The position numbers and the translations under genes are program-made. A stretch of DNA of 64,000 nt from Drechmeria coniospora. Lineage: Eukaryota; Ascomycota; Sordariomycetes; Hypocreales; Ophiocordycipitaceae. The notes beneath the pieces are model-generated. The model had not been told where the DNA came from, did not search any database, and saw only the letters and a list, made by a program, of their open reading frames with translations. Below, in pieces: positions 10,574-22,700 of the stretch; positions within the stretch are counted from its first letter, which is position 1, and each line of letters opens with the position of its first letter. Location of the stretch: assembly GCF_001625195.1 (NCBI RefSeq), contig NC_054391.1, positions 124,001-188,000 of the forward strand, read 5' to 3'.

Positions 10574-10604
10574 TATGTACTATTATTCTAGTCCACATAT
10601 AGAG

Positions 10605-10806
10605 ACCGTGTGAGTATATAGTGACGAAGGCAGGTCAAGGCGCATGGGCAAAGAGACCAATACTAGGATTACGTAATCGCAAGCTTGCGACCAACGGGGG
10701 GGTAAGTAGGATGCGTGAGCGTAACCTCCTTTTTCCTCCCTTCGTACCAAATTGAATCATTGCAAGAGATCTCTTGTTACCAGATTCCCCCAGAACCGAA
10801 CCAACA
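10605..10806 (-). repeat. Dispersed TGTTGGTTCGG-family repeat, copy 3
   Basis: Well preserved. Reading leftward from 10806 it starts TGTTGGTTCGGTTCTGGGGG and ends near the GTATATAGTGACGAAGG block at about 10612. It sits 31 bp from the right TIR of the Tc1/mariner element. Confidence 0.7.
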
Positions 10807-11454
10807 GACGGTGTCATTATCCCAAGCGGCCTCGTATAATTAAATTACGATGTGGCTGGCTGTGTATCCACCACACTACTTTAGTATGCCGATGCAATGT
10901 AACTAGTATGAATTTATGATACGTAAGTATACTGGGCAACAGCTGATCCTCAACAAAATGAACTGTTTCCGGAAAGGCTGGGTTCTGGGATGGAATTCCA
11001 GGAATACGGTACGTATACTTCGTACTAAGGAAGTGGATACTAGGACGAAGTGTAAAGATCGAGCTAGATGCATTAAGCTTGCATTAAGGAGGAGATGAGG
11101 CGAATGTTGAGTATTTTCTTGGAATGCGTTGCGAGTATTACTCTTAGTGAAATTTGGCGCATCGAGACGAGAATAAAACAATTACGGGCGCACTTGCGCT
11201 CATATGTTGTAATCCTTCTAGAAACAGGAAATCATGGATCTATTTTCGAAACTGTGTGTATATATTGACAAAGGCCAGTTGGTGCATCGGCATATAGCTT
11301 CTGCAGCTCTTCAACCTTCCGTAATGGCTTAAAAAATACCCAACTGCGTATAGTACTGTATTCCAGCGAACTCAATTGCTAGTAGTAAATAGCGCCTGTT
11401 TAAGTTATAGTAATGTTACTTAGATGCACGGGTACCCGTGCGCCCGCCTATTGG

Positions 11455-11611
11455 ATCCCAAGACCTAGACTAAGATTACGTAAGCGCAACCCGCGAGATA
11501 TAGAGGGGATAAGTTGTCGCGTTACTGCAACCTCCTTTTCCTCCCTTCGTACCAATTTGATTCATTGAAAGAGATCTCTTGTTACCAGCTTCCCCCAGAA
11601 CCGAACTAACA
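11455..11611 (-). repeat. Dispersed TGTTGGTTCGG-family repeat, copy 4
   Basis: The TACGTAA block at about 11479, CCTCCTTTTCCTCCCTTCGT, the GAGATCTCTTGTTACCAG block and the terminal CCGAACTAACA are recognisable. The outer, TATA-like end appears truncated. The next copy (11770) lies in inverted orientation 160 bp away. Confidence 0.65.
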
Positions 11612-11678
11612 GAAACAGTAAATTACAGATCTTGTTACTACGTTATTAGCACCTTAAATTTATAATAAGATAATACAA

Positions 11679-11765
11679 GGATTTGAATGAATATCCGGTT
11701 GGTGTGCAGTTGCTTAATGCTTGGGCAAGGGGATATGGTAGTACGAGTACTCCGTACAGTAGGAG
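11679..11765 (+). repeat. 85-bp dispersed repeat, copy 2
   Basis: Partner of 8199-8283 in the same orientation. Here it lies between two oppositely oriented copies of the TGTTGGTTCGG repeat family, so it may belong to the internal part of an element bounded by them. Confidence 0.65.
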
Positions 11766-11769
11766 GTTA

Positions 11770-11962
11770 TGTTGGTTCTGTTTTGGGGGAAACTGGTAAC
11801 CAGAGATCTCTTTCAATAATTTAATTTGTTATGGAGGGAGTAAAAGGGAGGTTACGCACACGCATCCTACTTATCCCCTCGTTGGCCGCAAGGTGGCGAT
11901 TTCGTATTCCTTATCTGAGTCACTTTACCCATGCATTGACCTTCACTTGGCCAATGTATACT
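11770..11962 (+). repeat. Dispersed TGTTGGTTCGG-family repeat, copy 5
   Basis: Forward orientation, starting TGTTGGTTCTGTTTTGGGGG. The AGAGATCTCTTTCAATAATT, GTTACGCACACGCATCCTAC and ACTTGGCCAATGTATA blocks follow. Together with copy 4 it forms an inverted pair. Confidence 0.65.
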
Positions 11963-12145
11963 GTAGACACACAGGCAGCTCTTTAAAAATAGTCCTATTG
12001 CATGCGACACAATACTCGTGCCAGCTAATAGGGCTTAATGCTGCGCACCCATGACGGCTCGTGAACTTGCCATGTGATTTCGTAATTAAACTCTTGCCTC
12101 GGGCGAGGGGAATGATCTGCATGATGCGTCAGTTTGGCTGGCCCC

Positions 12146-12360
12146 GTCTGGCGAGGCAACCAGCAGACGCCGCGGATCGGCAATCTTGCCCCATAGCTGC
12201 CCGAGGTCCCGATGAGAAGCCGTCGGAAAATAGGGTGCTAGCCGTTTACGAGCGGTATGGCGGTCTAGTTACAAACTCGCCTTTATGACTTTCTGTTTAA
12301 AATGTGTCTCGTTAGGAGGCGATTGGGCCGGGCGGGACGGGCTGCGTCATAGAGTTGGAG
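12146..12360 (+). repeat. ~210-bp direct repeat, copy 1
   Basis: About 85-90 percent identical by eye to 13092-13303. Identical blocks include GCGAGGCAACCAGCAGACGC, CGAGGTCCCGATGAGAAGCC and TATGACTTTCTGTTTAAAAT. Many of the differences are transitions. GC-rich and non-coding; its nature is unknown. Confidence 0.7.
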
Positions 12361-13091
12361 GCGAGCACGAGAGAGGTAAGTAGTAAGTACAGTAGGTCAG
12401 CACTCTGTTCAGTGCGACGAGACTAGCCTTGAACCTTCCTAGTATCCCACATTATTGATTTTTTTGTATCCTAAGTACACAATGCAACATAGTACTGTTC
12501 AAGTCTGATTTAAACAAGTACAAAATAAATATTTCATTCACTGCACCCTATTAGCAAGCACACACAACAGCCATAATATTCATTTCCTGTTATATTTAAA
12601 TTATAATTACAATTCACATACGCTATTTAAGGACATAAAAAATAATGGACTGGTTCCAGTAGATGCTTGAGGTGTAATTATTTGTGTTTCTTGAGAGCTT
12701 CATAGACTTGGTATCTTATTGCTACCCTAGAGCTGCTCTCCCTGTTTCTGGTATTTTTTTTTTGGTTAAGCAGTAATACCCAAGTTGAGCTGCTGATGGC
12801 CCTTGTCGGTACCTGGTCCACATTGGTTATTTACCACAAGGCACAGTACGTCCTCTGCAAGTACTTGCTCCGTACGTACTCCGCTCTCATCGTCCCGTGA
12901 GTTCGTTAGTTCCCAGAACTCTCTCTCCGGTGAAATACCATTACCACGCCTCGTCGTATTACCTAGTACGGAGTACCAAGTACAGTTATGGAGCACTGTA
13001 CTTACATGTACGGAGTAGGCACAGCATACTAGGTACGATTGCATAGAGTACTTGGTCCCCAGGTACTGGGGACTCTCGCTGGTAGCCTCGT
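12361..13091. other. AT-rich spacer, no gene recognised
   Basis: AT-rich, with several short GTACGGAGTA/TACTCCGTAC-like motifs near 12850-13030. No ORF carries a domain and no repeat boundaries could be fixed. Confidence 0.4.
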
Positions 13092-13303
13092 CTCTGGCGA
13101 GGCAACCAGCAGACGCCGCGGATCGGCAATCTTCCTCTATAGCTGCCCGAGGTCCCGATGAGAAGCCGTCGAAAAATGGGGTGCTAGCCGTTTGCGAGCG
13201 GCATGGCGGCCCAGTTTCGATCTCGCCTTTATGACTTTCTGTTTAAAATGTGTCCGCGTTGGGGGCGAGTGGGCCGGGTGGGACGGGCTGCGTCAGAGAG
13301 TTA
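13092..13303 (+). repeat. ~210-bp direct repeat, copy 2
   Basis: Second copy of the repeat at 12146-12360, same orientation, about 945 bp away. Comparing the two shows scattered substitutions but no large indels. Confidence 0.7.
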
Positions 13304-13408
13304 AGAAGCTATTAGCTAGCACGATAAGTTCAGAAAATTGCAATACGATATACTTTAACAACTCCAAGGCGCTACTCGTGACGAAAAGAGAAAGAGTTTC
13401 CGTGACTA

Positions 13409-13617
13409 GCTTGTCCAGCGATAGTAGGTCGAGCTTTTCTCATACTTTAGCATCTCTATTCGAAGGCTAGCTATCGGAATAAAAATGATTATACCGCACA
13501 TTACGAATAGAGTAAGGGATTCCGCCGCTAGCAATGTGCAGCGATAGTAGGTCGAGCCTTTCTCCTACTTAGCACCTCTATACGAACGCTAGCTATCGGG
13601 ATGAAAAATGATCATAT
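13409..13617 (+). repeat. Two-copy ~120-bp tandem repeat
   Basis: The copies at about 13409-13492 and 13530-13617 share CAGCGATAGTAGGTCGAGC, then TTTCTC-TACTT-AGCA and GCTAGCTATCGG-AT-AAAAATGAT. The array ends about 160 bp before the giant gene's ATG. Coding is unlikely. Confidence 0.6.
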
Positions 13618-13703
13618 ATATGTAGCTTCGCCTTTGAACAGTTCATACCAATCAAGATTCACTACCATCTTACCAGAATTGCAGAACGGTAAGACTTATG
13701 GTG

Positions 13704-13716
13704 ATTAATATATATC
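13704..13716 (+). promoter_or_regulatory. Possible TATA element of the + strand giant gene
   Basis: ATTAATATATATC lies about 60-70 bp upstream of the ATG at 13775, a plausible core-promoter distance in filamentous fungi. This is inference from position and composition only. Confidence 0.35.
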
Positions 13717-13774
13717 GACTGCTTTTACTTCCTTAAACATATGCAACAGTAAACTCTTTTAATAATTGCGGATA

Positions 13775-16700
13775 ATGCGACCTATAATAAGTAACGTAGC
13801 CGTTTTATTCGGCTTGCTTCCTTTTACCTATGGCAATAGTCTTAGCTGTAACGATGGGTTAGTTTTCGTTGAAAACCAACCTGTGGAATATGCCTGTTCC
13901 GGCAGTACTTCAAAGGGTATAATTCTTCGGTATGATACATCTCGATATATGAAGGGGGCAACGAAAATATAGCTAATAAAATGTAATTTAGATCGTATAC
14001 TAGCTGCCCTAGCCAGCGTCTTCCAACTGGTGGAATAGTAACTATGGTTACCCCGGGACCAACGGCCGGCACTACGACAATTCCGCCGCCGCCGGGATGT
14101 ACTACAAACTGCTTTACGCGAGTAATTATTACTGCAACAGGTGGAGTGACTACGGACTATACAGCCGGACCGACGCCCGGCACGACAACAGTTCTACCGC
14201 CGACGAGATGTATTACGAACTGCGTTACCCATGTAATTATTACTATAACAGGCGGAGTGACTACCGACTATACACTTGGACCAACGCCCGGCACGACGAC
14301 AGTTCTACCGCCGCCAGGGTGTATTACAAGCTGCTTTACGCATGTAATTATTACTACAACAGGCGGAATAACTACGGACTATACAGCCGGACCGACGCCC
14401 GGCACGATAACAGTTCTACCGCCGCCAGGGTGTATTACAAGCTGCTTTACGCATGTAATTATTACTACAACAGGCGGAGTAACTACGGACTATACAGCCG
14501 GACCGACGCCCGGCACGATGACAGTTCTACCGCCGTCAGGGTGTACTACAAACTGCTTTACGCGTATAATCATTACTACAACAGGCAGAGTGACTACCGA
14601 CTATACACTCGGGCCGACGCCCGGCACAACAACCGTTCCACCGCCAACAGGGTGCATTACGAACTGCTTTACACGCATAATTATTACGATAACCGGCAGA
14701 GTTATTACCGAGTATACACCCGGACCAACGCCCGGTACAATAACGGTCCCACCGCCTACGGAGTGTACTGCAAACTGCTTTACGCGTATAATCATTACTA
14801 CAACAGGCAGAGTGACTACCGACTATACACTTGGGCCGACGCCCGGCACAACGACCGTTTCACCACTGCCAGGGTGCAGTACAAACTGCTTTACGCGCGT
14901 AATTATTACCACAACAGGCGGAGTAACTACCGAATATACACCCGGACCGACGCCCGGCACGACAACAGTTCTAACACCTCCAGGATGTATTACGAACTGC
15001 GGTACACGCGTAATTATAACTACAACAGGCGGAGTGATTACCGACTATACATTCGGACCAACGCCGGGAACAACAACGGTCCCACCGCCGACGGGGTGTA
15101 TTGCGAACTGCGTTACACGTGTAATTATTACTATCACAGGCAGAGTGACAACCGAATATACAACCGGACCGACGCCCGGCACGACGACAGTTCTACCGTC
15201 GCCAGGCTGTATTACGAACTGCGTTACACGCGTAATTATTACTGCAACAGGCAGAGTGACTACCGAATATGCAACCGGACCGACGCCGGGTACAACAACG
15301 ATCCCACCGCCAACAGGGTGTATTACGAACTGCTTTACACGGATAATTATTACGATAACCGGCAGAGTGATTACCGAGTATACACCCGGACCGACGCCCG
15401 GTACAATAACAGTCCCACCACCTACGGAGTGTATTACGAACTGCATTACGAGTGTAATTATTACTACAACAGGTGGAGTGACTACCCACTATACACCGGG
15501 ACCAACGCCGGGTACAACAACGGTCCAGCCGCCACCTGGATGTACTGAGAACTGTTTTACGCGCGTAATTATTACTACAACAGGTGGTGTAACTACCGAC
15601 TATACACCCGGACCGACGCCCGGTACGACAACAGTTCTACCGCCGACGGGATGTATTACGAACTGTGTTACCCGCGTAATTATTACTATAACAGGCGGTG
15701 TGATAACCGACTATACACCCGGACCGACGCCAGGCACGACGACAGTTCTACCGTCGCCAGAGTGTATTACGAACTGCATTACGCGCGTCATTGTTACTAC
15801 AGCAGCCGGAGTGATTACCGACTATACACCCGGACCGACGCCGGGCACCACCACGGTCCAGCCACCGCCGGGATGTATTACGGACTGCATTACGCACGTA
15901 ATTATTACTACAACAGGTGGAGTGACCACCGACTATACACCTGGGCCGACGCCGGGCACAACTACGGTCCAGCCACCGCCGGGATGTATTACGAACTGCA
16001 TTACGCGCGTTATTATTACTACAACAGGCGGAGTGACTACCGACTATACACCTGGGCCGACGCCGGGCACCACCACGGTCCAGCCACCGCCGGGATGTAT
16101 TACGAACTGCATTACGCGCGTTATTATTACTACAACAGGCGGAGTGACTACCGACTATACACCTGGGCCGACGCCGGGCACGTCAACGGTCCAGCCACCG
16201 CCGGGATGTCTTACAAACTGCATTACGCGCGTTATTATTACTACAGCAGGCAGAGTAACTACCGACTATACACCCGGGCCGACTCCCGGTACGACAACAG
16301 TTCTACCGCCGACGGGATGTATTACGAACTGTGTTACCCGCGTAATTATTACTATAACAGGCGGTGTGATAACCGACTATACACCCGGACCGACGCCAGG
16401 CACGACGACAGTTCTACCGTCGCCAGAGTGTATTACGAACTGCATTACGCGCGTCATTGTTACTACAGCAGCCGGAGTGATTACCGACTATACACCCGGA
16501 CCGACGCCGGGCACCACCACGGTCCAGCCACCGCCGGGATGTATTACGGACTGCATTACGCGCGTAATTATTACTACAACAGGTAGAGTGACCACCGACT
16601 ATACACCTGGGCCGATGCCGGGCACAACTACGGTCCAGCCACCGCCGGGATGTATTACGAACTGCATTACGCGCGTTATTATTACTACAACAGGCGGAGT

Positions 16701-19700
16701 GACTACAGACTATACACCCGGGCCGACTCCCGGTACGACAACAGTTCTACCGCCGACGGGATGTATTACGAACTGCGTTACCCGTGTAATTATTACTGTA
16801 ACAGGTGGAGTGATTACCGACTATACATCCGGACCGACGCCGGGTACGATGACAGTCCAGCCATCTTCAGGATGTATTACGAACTGCTTCACGCACGTAG
16901 TCGTAACAACGGCACCAGATGTAATCATAACAACAACGCTGCCCGGCGCGGCATTTGGCACGTCGACCATTATGCCGCCTATTGACTGTACGCACCCTTG
17001 TACAACAAGTATCGTTATCTTTACAACCTGGAACCAGCCGCCAGATACGGTGATTACAATTACTACGATTGGCGCAGTACCCGGCACGTCGACTATTACG
17101 CCGCCCATTGACTGTACGCACCCTTGTACAACGAGAATTATTATAACAACTACGCCGAATCAGCCACCAGATACGGTTATTACAACTACTACAATTGGCA
17201 CGGTGCCTGGCACGTTGACTATTACTCCGCCTATTGACTGTACGCATCCTTGTACGACACGTATCGTTATCTTTACTACGTCGAACCAGGTTACAGATAC
17301 GGATATTACAACCACTTCAATTGGCACGGCATCAATAACTACGCCGAATCAGCAACAAGATACAGTTATTACAACTACTACAATTGGCACGATGCCTGGC
17401 ACTTCGACTATTAATCCGCCTATTGACTGTACGCATCCTTGTACAACACGTATCGTTATCTTTACAACGTCGAACCAGCCGCCAGATACGGTGATTACAA
17501 TTACTACAATTGGTACAGTGACTAGCACGTCGACTATTATGCCGCCTGTCGACTGTACGCATCCTTGCACGACGAGGGTTATTATCTATACTACACCAAA
17601 TCAGTTGTCTGATACGGTCATTACAACTACTACAATTGGAACGGTACCAGGTACATCGACTATAACGCCGCCTATTGACTGTACGCATCCTTGTACGACG
17701 AGTGTTATTATAATAACTACACCAAATCAGCCGCTAGATACGGTCATTACAACTACTACAATTGGCACAGTACCTGGCACATCGACTATTACGCCTCCTA
17801 TAAACTGTACCCATCCTTGTACGACGAGTGTTATTGTATTTACAACCTCGAGCCAGCCGCCAGATATGGTAATCACAATTACTACGATTGGCACAGTACC
17901 TGGCACGTCGACTGTTACTCCTCCTATTGACTGTACGCATCCTTGTACGACGAGCGTAATTATTTTTACTACGCCAAATCAGCCGTCCGATGCGATTATT
18001 ACAACTACTACAATTGGCACGGCACCTGGCACATCGACCATTATGCCGCCCATTGACTGTACGCATCCTTGTACGACACGTATCGTTGTTACTACTACGC
18101 CGAACCACTCGCCAGATACTGTTATTACCACTACTACAATTGGTACAGTACCTGGAACGTCGACTATTACGCCGCCTATTGACTGTACTCATCCTTGTAC
18201 GACACGTATTATTATCTTTACGACGTCGAATCAGCCGCCAGATACAGTAATTACAACTACTACAGTTGGTACAGTACCTGGTATGTCGACTGTAACGCCG
18301 CCTATTGACTGTACGCATCCTTGCACGACGAGCGTAATTATTTTTACTACGCCAAATCAGCCGTCCGATACGATTATTACAACTACTACAATCGGTACGG
18401 CACCTGGTACGTCGACTATTATACCGCCTATTGACTGTACTCATCCTTGCACAACGAGGGTTATTATCTTTACTACGCCAAACCAGCCGCTAGATACGGT
18501 TATTACAACTACTACACTTGGCACAGTACCTAGTACATCAACTATTACGCCGCCTATTGACTGTACTCATCCTTGCACAACGAGGGTTATTATCTTTACG
18601 ACGTCGAATCAGCCGCCAGATACAGTAATTACGACTACTACAATTGGCACAATACCAGGTACGTCGACTATAACGCCACCTATTGACTGTACGCATCCTT
18701 GCACGACACGTATCATTATTATTACTACGCCGAATCAGCCTCTTGATACGGTTATTACAACTACTACAATTGGTACGGCGCCTGGTACGTCGACTATTAT
18801 ACCGCCCATTGACTGTACGCATCCTTGTACAACACGTATCGTCATTTTTACTACGCCAAATCAGCCGCCAGATACAGTTATTACAACTACTACAGTTGGT
18901 ACAGTACCTGGTACGTCGACTATTACGCCGCCAATTGACTGTACTCATCCTTGTACGACGAGGGTTATAATAACAACTACACCCAATCCAACGCTAGATA
19001 CGGTTATTACAACTACTACAATTGGAACGGTGCCTGGCACGTCGACTATTATACCGCCTCTTGACTGTACGCATCCTTGTACGACGAGAATTATTGTCTT
19101 TACTACGACAAATCAGCCGTCAGATACAGTTATTACAACTACTACAATTGGTACGGCACCTGGTACATCGACCATTATGCCGCCCATTGACTGTACGCAT
19201 CCTTGTACGACACGTATCGTTGTTACTACTACGCCGAACCACTCGCCAGATACTGTTATCACCACTACTACAATTGGTACAGTACCTGGAACGTCGACTA
19301 TTACGCCGCCTATTGACTGTACTCATCCTTGTACGACACGTATTATTATCTTTACGACGTCGAATCAGCCGCCAGATACAGTAATTACAACTACTACAGT
19401 TGGTACAGTACCTGGTACGTCCACTGTAACACCGCCTATTGACTGTACGCATCCTTGCACGACGAGCGTAATTATTTTTACTACGCCAAATCAGCCGTCC
19501 GATACGATTATTACAACTACTACAATTGGCACGGCACCTAGTACGTCGACTATTATACCGCCTATTGACTGTACTCATCCTTGCACAACGAGGGTTATTA
19601 TCTTTACTACGCCAAACCAGCCGCTAGATACGGTTATTACAACTACTACACTTGGCACAGTACCTAGCACATCGACTATTACGCCGCCTATTGACTGTAC

Positions 19701-22700
19701 GCATCCTTGCACAACGAGGGTTATTATCTTTACGACGTCGAATCAGCCGCCAGATACAGTAATTACGACTACTACAATTGGCATAATACCAGGTACGTCG
19801 ACTATAACGCCGCCGATTGACTGTACGCATCCTTGTACGACGAAAATTATAGTCTTTACTACAATAAATCAGCCGTCAGATACAGTTATTACAACTACTA
19901 CAATTGGTACGATACTTGGAACGTTGACTATTACTCCACCTATTGATTGTACTCATCCTTGTACGACGACCGTTATTATAACGACTACGCCAAATCAGCC
20001 GCTAGATACAGTCATTACGACTACTACAATTGGCACTGTACCTGGAACGTCGACTATTACGCCGCCTATTGACTGTACGCATCCTTGTACGACACGTATT
20101 ATTATCTTTACGACGTCGAATCAGCCGCCAGACACAGTTATTACAACTACTACAATTGGTACGGCACCTGGTACATCGACTATTACCCCTCCTGTTGATT
20201 GTACTCATCCATGTACGACGAGGGTTATTATCTTTACCACGCCGAACCAGCCACCAGATACGGTTATTACAACTACTACAATTGGTACGGTAGCTAGGAC
20301 GTCGACTATTACGCCTCCTACTGGCTGTACTCATCCTTGTACGACGAGTGTTATTATCTTTACTACGCCAAACCAGCCGCTAGATACGGTTATTACAACT
20401 ACTACACTTGGCACAGTACCTAGTACATCGACTATTACGCCGCCTATTGACTGTACTCATCCTTGCACAACGAGGGTTATTATCTTTACGACGTCGAATC
20501 AGCCGCCAGATACAGTAATTACGACTACTACAATTGGCACAATACCAGGTACGTCGACTATAACGCCGCCGATTGACTGTACGCATCCTTGTACGACGAG
20601 AATTATTGTCTTTACTACAACAAATCAGCCGTCAGATACAGTTATTACAACTACTACCATTGGTACGATACCTGGAACGTCGACTATTACTCCACCTATT
20701 GATTGTACTCATCCTTGTACGACGAGCGTTATTATAACGACTACGCCAAATCAGCCGCTAGATACAGTAATTACGACTACTACAATTGGCACTGTACCTG
20801 GAACGTCGACTATTACGCCGCCTATTGACTGTACGCATCCTTGTACGACACGTATTATTATCTTTACGACGTCGAATCAGCCGCCAGACACAGTTATTAC
20901 AACTACTACAATTGGTACGGCACCTGGTACATCGACTATTACCCCACCTCTTGATTGCACTCATCCATGTACGACGAGGGTTATTATCTTTACCACGTCG
21001 AACCAGCCACCAGATACTGTTATTACGACTACTACTATTGGCACTGTCCCTGGTACGTCGACCATTACGCCACCCATTGGCTGTACTCATCCTTGTACGA
21101 CGAGAGTTATTATCTTTACCACGCCAAACCAGCCACCAGATACGGTTATTACGACTACTACACTTGGCACAGTCCCTAGTACATCGACTATTACGCCGCC
21201 TATCGACTGTACGCATCCTTGCACGACACGTATCGTTATCTACACTACGCCTAACCAGCCGCCAGATACGATTATTACAACTACGACAATTGGCACCGTA
21301 GCTAGGACGTCGACTATTACGCCTCCTGCTGGCTGTACTCATCCTTGTACGACGAGTGTTATTATCTTTACTACGCCAATCCAGCCGCTAGATACGGTTA
21401 TTACAACTACTACACTTGGTACAGTACCTAGTACATCGACTATTACGCCGCCTATTGACTGTACTCATCCTTGCACAACGAGGGTTATTATCTTTACTAC
21501 GCCAAACCAGCCGCTAGATACGGTTATTACAACTACTACACTTGGCACAGTCCCTAGTACATCGACTATTACGCCGCCTATTGACTGTACGCATCCTTGT
21601 ACGACACGTATTATTATCTTTACCACGCCTAACCAGCCGCCCGATATGGTTATTACAACTACTACAATTGGTACGGTAGCTAGGACGTCGACTATTACGC
21701 CTCCTACTGGCTGTACTCATCCTTGTACGACTAGTGTTATTATCTTTACTACGCCAAACCAGCCGCTAGATACGGTTATTACAACTACTACACTTGGTAC
21801 AGTACCTAGTACATCGACTATTACGCCGCCTATTGACTGTACTCATCCTTGCACAACGAGGGTTATTATCTTTACTACGCCAAACCAGCCGCCCGATACG
21901 GTTATTACAACTACTACACTTGGCACAGTACCTAGCACATCGACTATTACGCCGCCTATTGACTGTACGCATCCTTGTACGACACGTATCATTATCTATA
22001 CTACGCCTAACCAGCCGCCAGATACGGTTATTACAACTACTACAATTGGTACGGTAGCTAGGACGTCGACTATTACGCCTCCTGCTGGCTGTACTCATCC
22101 TTGTACGACGAGTGTTATTATCTTTACTACGCCAATCCAGCCGCTAGATACGGTTATTACAACTACTACACTTGGTACAGTACCTAGTACATCGACTATT
22201 ACGCCGCCTATTGACTGTACTCATCCTTGCACAACGAGGGTTATTATCTTTACTACGCCAAACCAGCCGCTAGATACGGTTATTACAACTACTACACTTG
22301 GCACAGTCCCTAGTACATCGACTATTACGCCGCCTATTGACTGTACGCATCCTTGTACGACACGTATCATTATCTATACTACGCCTAACCAGCCGCCAGA
22401 CACAGTTATTACAACTACTACAATTGGTACGGTAGCTAGGACGTCGACTATTACGCCTCCTGCTGGCTGTACTCATCCTTGTACGACGAGTGTTATTATC
22501 TTTACTACGCCAATCCAGCCGCTAGATACGGTTATTACAACTACTACACTTGGTACAGTACCTAGTACATCGACTATTACGCCGCCTATTGACTGTACTC
22601 ATCCTTGCACAACGAGGGTTATTATCTTTACTACGCCAAACCAGCCGCTAGATACGGTTATTACAACTACTACACTTGGTACAGTACCTAGTACATCGAC

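Noticed and set aside
14097..15548. 483-codon Tyr/Asn/Arg-rich ORF in another frame of paralog 1
   Set aside because: The 111-bp period keeps this frame open; the product is an artefact of the repeat and the in-frame gene carries the signal peptide and terminal domain.
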